A model generated the notes under the pieces. It saw only the letters and a program-made list of their open reading frames with translations, did not search any database and was not told where the DNA came from. A program made the position numbers and the translations under genes. A stretch of 5,368 nt of DNA, taken from positions 1 through 5,368 of the forward strand of contig JAFTTD010000100.1 in NCBI GenBank assembly GCA_017466965.1, written 5' to 3'. Below are positions 1 through 5,368 of this stretch, one piece after another (position 1 is the first letter of the stretch; every line of letters starts with the position of its first letter). The stretch is from Bacteroidaceae bacterium. GTDB taxonomy: Bacteria; Bacteroidota; Bacteroidia; Bacteroidales; Bacteroidaceae.

Positions 1-241
1 TAAGCAGGAAGACCTCAATAAGGTTAAGGAATACATGCTGCGTAGCCATACAGAACGTTTGAAGAGCAACGGATACTGGATGAACCAGCTGATTCAAAAC
101 GTTACAGAAGGCAAAGACTATGTTGACATATACGAAAAGACTGTAAATGCCATTACAACAAAAGATATTCAGAAAGTGGCAAAGAAAATCTTTACAAGTG
201 GAAACAGACTTGAAATCGGTATGACTACATCAATGAAGTAA
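1..241 (+). CDS. M16 (insulinase-like) zinc peptidase, C-terminal fragment
   Basis: This is the 3' end of a gene that starts before the window. The reading frame is open from base 2, giving about 79 residues ending in GMTTSMK, with tandem TAA TAA stops at 239-244. The fragment has the usual C-terminal layout of Bacteroidales M16 metallopeptidases: a helix beginning QEDLNKVKEYMLR, an ENGYW-like turn (SNGYWMNQL), a YVDIYEK segment, then a NAITTKDIQKVAKKIF helix and a final beta strand (RLEIGMTTS). In this family that region is the last part of the inactive second M16 domain. The HxxEH zinc site would lie upstream, outside the window, so catalytic competence cannot be judged. These proteins are usually large periplasmic or surface peptidases; location cannot be seen here. 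The ATG at 35 is an internal Met, not the start. The family call rests on similarity of pattern and is fairly secure; the substrate is unknown. Confidence 0.78.
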   Translation, partial: KQEDLNKVKEYMLRSHTERLKSNGYWMNQLIQNVTEGKDYVDIYEKTVNAITTKDIQKVAKKIFTSGNRLEIGMTTSMK

Positions 242-258
242 TAAGAATAGGATTGCAT

Positions 259-308
259 ACAATCCCCGGAAGCATCAAATGTGTGAGCTTCCGGGGATTG
301 TTTTTTTT
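259..308 (+). terminator. Strong rho-independent terminator of the M16 peptidase gene
   Basis: A perfect 15-bp inverted repeat (259-273 pairing with 287-301, core CAATCCCCGGAAGC / GCTTCCGGGGATTG) encloses a 13-nt loop and runs into eight consecutive T (301-308). It begins 17 bp after the stop codon of the plus-strand gene. The left side has no matching A-run, so it should act mainly on plus-strand transcription. Confidence 0.93.
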
Positions 309-599
309 ATGTTCATGGGTAAAGTGTAGCACTGCAGTTTGTCATAGTGCTGTTAAAGATTCTGTGCTGCAGTCTATAATAAAGATTGAAGGTAAGATTT
401 TCAATGATAATGGTGAGGCTGTAGAATAGCCATAATGGAGATTCCAAGCATGGGATTTAGCTCTTTTAAGCAATGCAGACTGGTTTCACTTTCTCTCAGT
501 TTGAGCATAATGATTGCAATAGCAGAGGGCTTGCTAAAATGAACAATGTCATTTAGGCAAGCCCTCTAATGTAGATTTGATATTTAGCGTAGCTTTGTG
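309..599. other. Non-coding spacer between convergent genes
   Basis: This spacer separates the terminator of the plus-strand peptidase gene from the end of the minus-strand yitT-rdgB gene. I see no plausible coding sequence, RNA gene or dispersed repeat in 309-523. It contains a weak 6-bp inverted repeat (AGCACT at 328-333, AGTGCT at 346-351) and a TATAAT hexamer at 375-380, neither of which has a gene to serve. The only strong structure is the hairpin at 524-567, listed separately. Confidence 0.7.
524..567 (-). terminator. Hairpin, probable terminator of the yitT-rdgB gene
   Basis: A perfect 11-bp inverted repeat (AGAGGGCTTGC at 524-534, GCAAGCCCTCT at 557-567) is extended inward by a second, imperfect A/T-rich stem (TAAAATGA facing TCATTTA with one bulge). 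It lies about 33 bp beyond the TAG stop of the minus-strand gene, where a terminator is expected between convergent genes. There is no T-run on either side: on the minus strand the stem is followed by GCTATTGC. It is therefore an atypical terminator, or a 3'-end stabilising hairpin. Confidence 0.55.
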
Positions 600-2063
600 C
601 TATTTCAGGAATTCCGCAAGCTTTTCTACTGCTAACGCCCGATGGCTGATGGTGTTCTTGATGTCGCTGCCGAGTTCGGCGAACGTCTTGTCATATCCTT
701 CAGGCATGAATATAGGGTCATATCCGAAACCTTCACTGCCACTGCGCTCTTTTGTGATAGTTCCTTTCACTATTCCTTCAAAATAGTGTGTTTCTCCGTT
801 GTAGATAAGCGCTATAACGGTACGGAACTGTGCAGAGCGGTCTTCTTTGCCTTCAAGGTTGCTCAGCAGCTTTTTCATGTTCGCTTCTGAGTCGTGTCCT
901 GTGCCTCCGGCATATCTTGCAGAGAATACTCCTGGTTCACCATTCAGAGCCTTGCACTCAAGACCAGTGTCATCGGCAAAACAGTCGTAACCATAGAATT
1001 TCTTGATGTATTCGGCTTTCTGCAAAGCGTTTCCTTGCAGAGTTCCGGCTGTTTCAGGTATATCAGTATGGCAGCCGATGTCTTCCAGGCTTCTTATCTC
1101 GAATTTGTCGCCAAGGATAGAGCGTATTTCTTCAAGTTTGTGCGCATTGTTGCTGGCAAAGACTAATGCCGGTTTATCTGACTTCTGCTTTTTTGATTTC
1201 AGTTCGTCAAATCCTTCTCCATACACTCCCGCCACGTTGGCCATAGAGATGAAGGCGTATGGGTCTATAGATTTTATCATTCTGAGTATGTTGACGGACT
1301 CACTTCTGCGCACTAATACTACAACAACGTTACGTTCTGTCTTTGTGTACCATCCGGTACCGTTGAGCACTGTCACTCCGCGTCCTGTACTGTTTATTGC
1401 ATCAGCAATTTTTCTGTAGTTACGCGAATATATCATCAGTTGCACAGACTGCCTGTTGCGGTTCATGACATAGTCGAGTGTGACGCTTGACATTATGAGC
1501 AGGGCAAAGCCGAATACAACTCGCTGATAGTCGTGGAATACGAAGTAGCAAGAAGAGATGATGATAACGTCGCAGAGCATCAGCACTTGTCCCAATGATA
1601 TTGGCTTGTACTTGTTTACTATGGCTGCAATGATGTCTGTTCCGCCTGTACTACCGTTATTGGAGAAACAGATTGCAAGGCCTACGCCTTCAAGACAGGC
1701 GCCTATGACGCACGCCATGAATATCTGGTCGCCGACAAGTTTTGGCAGTTCGTGAGTGACAGGGTCTTCTGCAAGCCTCTGCAATACCCACAAGATGAAT
1801 GTCATGGACAATACTGCATAGATTGTTTTGACGCAGAACTTGAATCCAAGAATCTTTACTGCTGCAAGCAGGAATATGGCATTGATTATCAGATAAGAGT
1901 TCTGTACCTCAAAGCCTGTAGCATAGTAGATGATTGATGCCACACCTGTCACACCGCCTGTTGTCAGTCCGTAGGGAAGCAGGAAGTATGTCACTGCCAG
2001 CGAATACAGTGTCAGTCCCAATGTGATGAACACATAGTCCTTTATTTCATGAAAGAGTTTCAC
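600..2063 (-). CDS. YitT-family membrane protein fused to RdgB/HAM1 XTP/dITP pyrophosphatase
   Basis: A 487-residue protein with two modules. Residues 1-200 hold six or seven hydrophobic segments (roughly 9-30, 35-50, 55-73, 77-95, 113-134, 159-177, 180-198), with the family motif NNGSTGGTD at 135-143. Residues ~205-286 are a DUF2179 domain ([14 protein letters not shown] at 227-240, DPYAF 267-271). Residues ~298-487 are a full-length RdgB domain: SNNAHK nucleotide-binding loop 304-309, ADDTGL with catalytic/metal Asp 363-368, SARYAG 381-386, GFGYDPIF 445-452, SHR 473-475. RdgB enzymes hydrolyse ITP, dITP and XTP to monophosphates; YitT function is unknown. The start is GTG (2063-2061): an in-frame TAA lies 9 bp upstream and the N-terminus matches YitT proteins. 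No Shine-Dalgarno is present. No ATG, GTG or TTG codon lies in frame between codon 281 and the RdgB core, so the enzyme cannot easily start alone. Stop is TAG. In the group these are, as far as I recall, normally two adjacent genes. Confidence 0.93.
   Translation of the reverse strand: MKLFHEIKDYVFITLGLTLYSLAVTYFLLPYGLTTGGVTGVASIIYYATGFEVQNSYLIINAIFLLAAVKILGFKFCVKTIYAVLSMTFILWVLQRLAEDPVTHELPKLVGDQIFMACVIGACLEGVGLAICFSNNGSTGGTDIIAAIVNKYKPISLGQVLMLCDVIIISSCYFVFHDYQRVVFGFALLIMSSVTLDYVMNRNRQSVQLMIYSRNYRKIADAINSTGRGVTVLNGTGWYTKTERNVVVVLVRRSESVNILRMIKSIDPYAFISMANVAGVYGEGFDELKSKKQKSDKPALVFASNNAHKLEEIRSILGDKFEIRSLEDIGCHTDIPETAGTLQGNALQKAEYIKKFYGYDCFADDTGLECKALNGEPGVFSARYAGGTGHDSEANMKKLLSNLEGKEDRSAQFRTVIALIYNGETHYFEGIVKGTITKERSGSEGFGYDPIFMPEGYDKTFAELGSDIKNTISHRALAVEKLAEFLK
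1174..1194 (-). promoter_or_regulatory. Possible -1 ribosomal slippery site at the YitT/RdgB junction
   Basis: The minus-strand codons for Ser290-Lys291-Lys292 read TCA AAA AAG, so the heptamer A AAA AAG (1194-1188) is in the X XXY YYZ register used in E. coli dnaX. A -1 slip would add A-E-V-R and stop at TAA (1176-1174), giving a ~296-residue YitT protein without RdgB. A purine-rich GGAGAAGGA lies 17 nt upstream (1220-1212), but I see no strong downstream hairpin. Lys-rich linkers make this heptamer by chance quite easily, so use in the cell is speculative. Confidence 0.25.
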
Positions 2064-2071
2064 TTTGTTTT

Positions 2072-2143
2072 AGTTTTTTAGTTTTTTAGTTCTTTAGTTC
2101 GTGAGTTTTTAAGTTTGTGAGTTCGTAAGTTCGTAAGTTCGTG
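2072..2143 (+). repeat. Nine-unit 8-bp tandem repeat, AGTT core, in the yitT-rdgB leader
   Basis: AG dinucleotides occur exactly every 8 bp at 2072, 2080, 2088, 2096, 2104, 2112, 2120, 2128 and 2136, and every unit starts AGTT. The second half varies: TTTT, TTTT, CTTT, CGTG, TTTA, TGTG, CGTA, CGTA, CGTG. The array begins 8 bp from the GTG start of the minus-strand gene. On the sense strand it reads as A-rich AACT units, so it forms the immediate untranslated leader. A-rich leaders in place of Shine-Dalgarno sites are typical of Bacteroidetes. Confidence 0.9.
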
Positions 2144-2168
2144 AACCTGCCTTACAACTTTATTGTCA

Positions 2169-2192
2169 GGAGTTCGGGAGTTCAGGAGTTCA
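2169..2192 (+). repeat. Three-unit 8-bp repeat GGAGTTCN
   Basis: GGAGTTCG, GGAGTTCA and GGAGTTCA follow each other without gaps. The units share the AGTT core and 8-bp period of the neighbouring 2072-2143 array but are G-rich and not in phase with it (35 bp from the last AG). An equivalent triplet lies at 5319-5342 upstream of leuS; AGGAGTTCGGGAGTTCAG is identical in both (2168-2185 and 5326-5343). Confidence 0.88.
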
Positions 2193-2195
2193 GAC

Positions 2196-2220
2196 AGCGG
2201 AACGTAATATGAGTTCCGCT
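2196..2220. repeat. Hairpin with 8-bp perfect stem
   Basis: AGCGGAAC (2196-2203) pairs perfectly with GTTCCGCT (2213-2220) around a 9-nt loop. No T-run follows on either strand, so it is not a standard terminator. The ACGTAAT at its inner edge (2202-2208) recurs at 5357-5363 in the leuS leader. Confidence 0.7.
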
Positions 2221-2229
2221 TGCGACAAC

Positions 2230-2245
2230 TGAAACTTTAGTTTCA
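2230..2245. repeat. Small hairpin with TTTA loop
   Basis: TGAAAC (2230-2235) and GTTTCA (2240-2245) form a perfect 6-bp stem around the tetraloop TTTA. The ACTTTAGT core is shared with the next hairpin. Confidence 0.6.
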
Positions 2246-2249
2246 CAAA

Positions 2250-2275
2250 GGAGTGCACTTTAGTGCCCTTACTCC
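2250..2275. repeat. Hairpin with TTTA loop, possible weak leuS terminator
   Basis: GGAGT (2250-2254) plus GCAC (2255-2258) pair with GTGC (2263-2266) and ACTCC (2271-2275), leaving a TTTA loop and a 4-nt CCTT bulge on one side. Read on the minus strand, downstream of leuS, the stem is followed by only three T. It could be a weak terminator or processing site for leuS, but its distance of about 150 bp from the leuS stop makes this uncertain. Confidence 0.5.
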
Positions 2276-2314
2276 ATAGGATGGTTGCTTTCAGATATTC
2301 TGCCACATGGAAGG

Positions 2315-2348
2315 AGATTCCTCGTCGCTAACGCTCTGTTGGAATGAC
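2315..2348 (-). repeat. REP-like dispersed intergenic element
   Basis: On the minus strand this reads GTCATTCC, then CAGAGCG, AGCGACGAGG and ends AATCT. From memory it resembles short intergenic repeats of the general form GTCATTC..GAGCG..AGCGA.GAATCT seen in many genomes including Bacteroidetes. The ends form a 5-bp inverted repeat (ATTCC 2317-2321, GGAAT 2341-2345). Only one copy is in the window, so repetition cannot be shown here. Confidence 0.45.
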
Positions 2349-2360
2349 GGAACTGTAGAG

Positions 2361-2396
2361 AACTTATAAACTCAAAAACTTACGAACTTAAAAACT
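2361..2396 (-). repeat. Five-unit 8-bp repeat in inverted orientation, downstream of leuS
   Basis: AACT (AGTT on the minus strand) starts exactly every 8 bp at 2361, 2369, 2377, 2385 and 2393. Read on the minus strand the units are AGTTTTTA, AGTTCGTA, AGTTTTTG, AGTTTATA and AGTT. The array is inverted relative to 2072-2143 and starts 26 bp after the leuS stop codon. One further AACT at 2351 is out of phase. Confidence 0.85.
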
Positions 2397-2422
2397 TAAA
2401 TACGCTTTATATCCTCATATCC

Positions 2423-5263
2423 TTACTTCTTCAGTACCACATTCACTATTCTCTTAGGCACGATGATGACTTTGGCAACAGTGAATCCGTCCATGTACTT
2501 TTTAGACTGCTCGTCAGCAAGCACTGTCTGCTCTATGGTAGCATTGTCAGCATCAGCAGGGAATGAAAGCTGGAAACGAGCCTTGCCGTTGAAGCTTATA
2601 GTAAGGTTCATTGAATCTTCCTTCAGATATTCCTCGTTGAACTCAGGCCATTGCGCGTCACATACTGATGTGTCGTGTCCGAGTACTTCCCAAAGTTCAT
2701 CACACAGATGAGGGCAGAACGGTGCAAGCAGCACTGCCAATGTTTCCATAACCTTGCGGTTGTGGCTCTTCTGCTGGTTCAGTTCGTTAAGGCATATCAT
2801 GAATGCGCTCACACTTGTGTTGTATGAGAACACCTCAATGTCTGCAGTAACTTTCTTTATAAGCTTGTGGAGCGATTTGAGCTCGTCCTTAGTTGGTTCG
2901 GCATCAGAAGCAAGAAGATTTCCCTCACGGTCGAAATACATGCCCCAAAGTTTCTTGAGGAAACGGTGACATCCGTCAATACCGTTGGTATCCCAAGGCT
3001 TTGACTGCTCTACAGGTCCGAGGAACATTTCGTACAGGCGGAGAGTGTCTGCACCATATTTCTCTACAATCATGTCTGGGTTCACAACATTGAACATTGA
3101 TTTCGACATCTTTTCAACAGCCCATCCGCAGATGTACTTTCCGTCTTCAAGAATGAATTCAGCTGTTTCATATTCAGGGCGCCAAGCCTTGAAAGCCTCA
3201 ATGTCGAGCACGTCGTTGCTCACGATGTTCACATCCACATGAATAGGAGTTGTGTCGTAGTTGTTCTTGAGGTTGAGGCTCACGAATGTGTTGGTGTCCT
3301 TTATGCGATATACGAAATTGCTTCGTCCCTGTATCATGCCCTGGTTGATGAGCTTCTGGAACGGTTCGTCCTTAACGCTGTATCCCAAGTCGAAGAGGAA
3401 CTTGTTCCAGAATCGGCTGTAGATAAGGTGGCCCGTAGCGTGTTCTGTACCTCCAACATAGAGGTCAACGTTCTGCCAGTAATTGTCAGCCTTCTCGCCA
3501 ACAAGAGCTTCCCCGTTGTGAGGGTCCATATAGCGGAGGTAGTAAGCAGAAGAACCTGCGAATCCCGGCATAGTATAAAGCTCTATAGGGAACACTGTCT
3601 GATTGTCAATCATTGTGTTTTCAACAACCTGCTTGTTCACCTCGTCCCAAGCCCATTTAGTAGCGTTGCCAAGCGGTGGTTCGCCTGTTTCGGTAGGGAG
3701 GAACTTGTCAACCTCAGGAAGTTCAAGAGGCAGGCACTCTTCAGGAATCATGCAATGTATGCCGTTCTTGTAGTAAACAGGGAATGGTTCGCCCCAGTAG
3801 CGCTGACGGCTGAAGATGGCATCGCGCAGGCGGTAGTTCACCTTCACGCGGCCCAGATTGTGTTCCTTCACATATTTTTTAGTGGCTGCAATAGCCTCCT
3901 TGATAGTCAGTCCGTTGAGTGAGAAGTCAATGTATGGCTCCACACCCTCGCGAGGAGAATTCGTTACAATGCCTTCCTTAGCGTCAAAGCTTTCTTCGCT
4001 CACATCGCAGCCCTCAACAAGCGGAACGATAGGAAGATTGAAGTGCTTAGCAAACGCATAGTCGCGGCTGTCGTGAGCAGGAACCGCCATGATGGCGCCT
4101 GTTCCGTAGCCGGCAAGCACATAGTCGCTCACCCAAACCGGAATAGATTCGCCTGTGAAAGGATTAGTAGCATAGCTTCCTGTGAACACACCTGTAACCT
4201 TCTTGTCAATCATGCGCTCGCGCTCAGTACGCTTCTTCACATAGTCAAGATATTCATCCACAGCCTGTTTCTGCTCAGCTGTTGTAAGAGTGTGAACAAG
4301 TTCGCTCTCAGGAGCAAGAACCATGAATGTCACACCGAACATAGTGTCGGCACGAGTAGTGAAGATAGTGAATTCCACATCGCTGTCCTTCACCTTGAAC
4401 TGTATTTCAGCACCTTCAGAACGGCCTATCCAGTTGCGCTGAGTCTCCTTCAGAGAGTCTGTCCAGTCAATCACGTCAAGACCGTCGAGCAGACGCTGAG
4501 AATAGGCTGACACTCTGAGGCACCACTGGCGCATCTTCTTCTGTTCCACAGGGTAGCCACCGCGTTCGCTCACACCGTCAATAACCTCGTCGTTAGCCAG
4601 CACAGTACCGAGCTTAGGGCACCAGTTTACCATAGTTTCGCCAAGGAAAGCAATTCGCCAGTTCATCAGCGCATCGCTCTTCTGCTTCTCATCCATGGCG
4701 TTCCACTCGGCAGCTGTGAACTTCATGTCTTCAGAGCAAGCGGCATCAACACCTTCTGTACCATTAGTTTCAAATGCTTCAACAAGTTTTTCAATAGGCA
4801 TAGCCTTCTGTTCTGCATTGTCGTAATAGCTGTTGAACATCTTCTGGAAAGCCCACTGAGTCCAGTGATAGTAGTCTGGAGCGCAAGTGCGAACCTCACG
4901 GTCCCAGTCAAAGCTGAAGCCAATCTTGTCGAGCTGCTCACGGTAGTGGTCAATGTTTGCCACTGTAGTAACCTCAGGATGCTGACCTGTCTGAATGGCA
5001 TACTGCTCAGCAGGCAGACCGTAAGCATCGTAGCCCATAGGGTTCAGAACATTGAAACCTTGCAGACGCTTATATCTTGCGTAAATGTCACTTGCGATGT
5101 ATCCAAGCGGATGACCAACATGCAATCCGGCACCCGATGGGTAAGGGAACATGTTCAGAACATAGAACTTCTTCTTGTTCTCATCCTCGACAACCTTGTA
5201 GGTCTTCTGTTCCACCCACTTCTGTCGCCATTTCTTTTCAATTTCTCTAAAATTGTAGTCCAT
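2423..5263 (-). CDS. leuS: Leucine--tRNA ligase (LeuRS), complete
   Basis: A class I aminoacyl-tRNA synthetase that attaches leucine to tRNA-Leu in the cytoplasm. All diagnostic parts are present in order: the HIGH-type motif HVGH at 48-51 within [16 protein letters not shown]; the CP1 editing domain with the Thr-rich motif TTRADTMFG (302-310) and [15 protein letters not shown] (387-401), whose last Asp matches the conserved editing Asp; SRQRYWGEP (485-493); KMSKS (718-722); and the C-terminal anticodon-binding helices and small C-terminal domain (to 946). E. coli LeuRS is 860 residues; most of the extra length is an insertion at about 147-208 before MVNWCP, and residues ~643-716 occupy the leucine-specific domain position before KMSKS. 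Both are, to my knowledge, typical of Bacteroidetes. The ATG start is clear ([12 protein letters not shown]) and is preceded by an A-rich repeat leader with no Shine-Dalgarno. Stop TAA. I see no T-box or leader peptide. No frameshift or lost catalytic motif is seen. Confidence 0.98.
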   Translation of the reverse strand: MDYNFREIEKKWRQKWVEQKTYKVVEDENKKKFYVLNMFPYPSGAGLHVGHPLGYIASDIYARYKRLQGFNVLNPMGYDAYGLPAEQYAIQTGQHPEVTTVANIDHYREQLDKIGFSFDWDREVRTCAPDYYHWTQWAFQKMFNSYYDNAEQKAMPIEKLVEAFETNGTEGVDAACSEDMKFTAAEWNAMDEKQKSDALMNWRIAFLGETMVNWCPKLGTVLANDEVIDGVSERGGYPVEQKKMRQWCLRVSAYSQRLLDGLDVIDWTDSLKETQRNWIGRSEGAEIQFKVKDSDVEFTIFTTRADTMFGVTFMVLAPESELVHTLTTAEQKQAVDEYLDYVKKRTERERMIDKKVTGVFTGSYATNPFTGESIPVWVSDYVLAGYGTGAIMAVPAHDSRDYAFAKHFNLPIVPLVEGCDVSEESFDAKEGIVTNSPREGVEPYIDFSLNGLTIKEAIAATKKYVKEHNLGRVKVNYRLRDAIFSRQRYWGEPFPVYYKNGIHCMIPEECLPLELPEVDKFLPTETGEPPLGNATKWAWDEVNKQVVENTMIDNQTVFPIELYTMPGFAGSSAYYLRYMDPHNGEALVGEKADNYWQNVDLYVGGTEHATGHLIYSRFWNKFLFDLGYSVKDEPFQKLINQGMIQGRSNFVYRIKDTNTFVSLNLKNNYDTTPIHVDVNIVSNDVLDIEAFKAWRPEYETAEFILEDGKYICGWAVEKMSKSMFNVVNPDMIVEKYGADTLRLYEMFLGPVEQSKPWDTNGIDGCHRFLKKLWGMYFDREGNLLASDAEPTKDELKSLHKLIKKVTADIEVFSYNTSVSAFMICLNELNQQKSHNRKVMETLAVLLAPFCPHLCDELWEVLGHDTSVCDAQWPEFNEEYLKEDSMNLTISFNGKARFQLSFPADADNATIEQTVLADEQSKKYMDGFTVAKVIIVPKRIVNVVLKK

Positions 5264-5267
5264 ATTT

Positions 5268-5301
5268 AGTTTTAGTTTTTAAGTTCTTTAGTTTTTAAGT
5301 T
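5268..5301 (+). repeat. 8-bp AGTT repeat in the leuS leader
   Basis: AG dinucleotides at 5274, 5282, 5290 and 5298 are 8 bp apart and start AGTTTTTA, AGTTCTTT, AGTTTTTA and AGTT; one shortened unit (AGTTTT, 6 bp) precedes them at 5268. The array begins 4 bp from the leuS start codon, mirroring the placement of the 2072-2143 array before yitT-rdgB and in the same orientation to its gene. Confidence 0.87.
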
Positions 5302-5318
5302 GCTACCTTGTAATAAAA

Positions 5319-5342
5319 GGAGTTGAGGAGTTCGGGAGTTCA
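5319..5342 (+). repeat. Three-unit 8-bp repeat GGAGTTNN upstream of leuS
   Basis: GGAGTTGA, GGAGTTCG and GGAGTTCA are contiguous. They match the triplet at 2169-2192, and both triplets end in GGAGTTCAGAC (2185-2195 and 5335-5345). The remaining bases to 5368 include ACGTAAT (5357-5363), also found at 2202-2208, so the shared leader runs toward the window edge. No promoter could be assigned with confidence. Confidence 0.85.
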
Positions 5343-5368
5343 GACGATACCATTGGACGTAATTGACA

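Larger units (their letters stand above)
2064..2422. other. Repeat- and hairpin-rich spacer between leuS and yitT-rdgB
   Basis: This 359-bp spacer has no plausible gene. From low to high coordinate it holds nine 8-bp AGTT units (2072-2143), three GGAGTTC units (2169-2192), three hairpins (2196-2220, 2230-2245, 2250-2275), a REP-like sequence (2315-2348) and five 8-bp units in the opposite orientation (2361-2396). It must contain the 5' leader of yitT-rdgB and the 3' flank of leuS. I could not identify a convincing Bacteroidetes-type promoter (TTG near -33, TAnnTTTG near -7). Confidence 0.8.

Noticed and set aside
375..380. TATAAT hexamer on the plus strand
   Set aside because: No gene follows on the plus strand before the convergent gene, there is no paired -35, and Bacteroidetes promoters use a different consensus.
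1140..1175. Downstream stimulatory hairpin for the A AAA AAG site
   Set aside because: The best pairing I find is a 4-bp GGCA/TGCC stem with an 8-nt loop, too weak to support a frameshift signal.
1003..1419. 138-codon open frame on the plus strand, with others at 894-1166 and 4043-4510
   Set aside because: They are antisense shadows of the yitT-rdgB and leuS reading frames, with Ser- and Phe-rich translations typical of such shadows.
2072..2143. CRISPR array
   Set aside because: The period is only 8 bp with a 4-base conserved core; there are no long repeats, spacers or cas genes.
2148..2168. TAAAGTTG on the minus strand as a TAnnTTTG -7 promoter element for yitT-rdgB
   Set aside because: One core position is wrong, no TTG is suitably placed upstream, and the equivalent place in the leuS leader does not preserve it.
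3239..3922. 227-codon open frame on the plus strand
   Set aside because: It lies wholly antisense to leuS, whose conserved motifs are intact across the same bases, and its translation has no recognisable family or initiation signal.
4723..5028. 101-codon open frame on the minus strand inside leuS
   Set aside because: It is out of frame with leuS in the region encoding the conserved N-terminal catalytic part; overlap of a real gene here is unlikely.

Overview
The window looks like chromosomal DNA from a Bacteroidales bacterium, most likely Prevotella/Segatella or a close relative. This rests on three things. The leucyl-tRNA synthetase has the long Bacteroidetes form (946 residues). The genes have A-rich leaders with no Shine-Dalgarno sequence. 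The YitT, RdgB and M16-peptidase proteins read like those of this group. The assignment comes from recognising the proteins, not from a database search.

Layout. Positions 1-241 (+) hold the last ~79 codons of an M16 (insulinase-like) zinc peptidase, closed by tandem TAA stops and a very strong intrinsic terminator (259-308). Positions 309-599 are non-coding and contain a second hairpin (524-567) that probably ends the convergent minus-strand gene. Positions 600-2063 (-) encode one 487-residue protein that joins a YitT-type membrane protein (DUF2179 C-terminal domain) to a complete RdgB/HAM1 house-cleaning nucleotide pyrophosphatase. Positions 2064-2422 are a repeat-rich, hairpin-rich intergenic region. 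Positions 2423-5263 (-) encode leucyl-tRNA synthetase (leuS). Positions 5264-5368 are the leuS upstream region.

The two complete genes lie on the same strand in the order leuS then yitT-rdgB and may be co-transcribed, although the 359-bp spacer is long for an operon. LeuS charges tRNA-Leu. The RdgB domain hydrolyses deaminated purine nucleotides (ITP, dITP, XTP). The YitT part is an inner-membrane protein of unknown function, so the fusion would tether the pyrophosphatase to the cytoplasmic face of the membrane.

The least expected features are in the spacers. Five short arrays share an AGTT core repeated every 8 bp. Two of them form the untranslated leaders directly before the start codons of both minus-strand genes, each followed upstream by three GGAGTTNN units, so the two genes carry related ~100-bp leaders. 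A fifth array lies in the opposite orientation just after leuS and, with the leader array of yitT-rdgB, brackets a cluster of hairpins and a REP-like sequence. At the YitT/RdgB junction there is also an in-register A AAA AAG heptamer with a stop codon shortly after it in the -1 frame.
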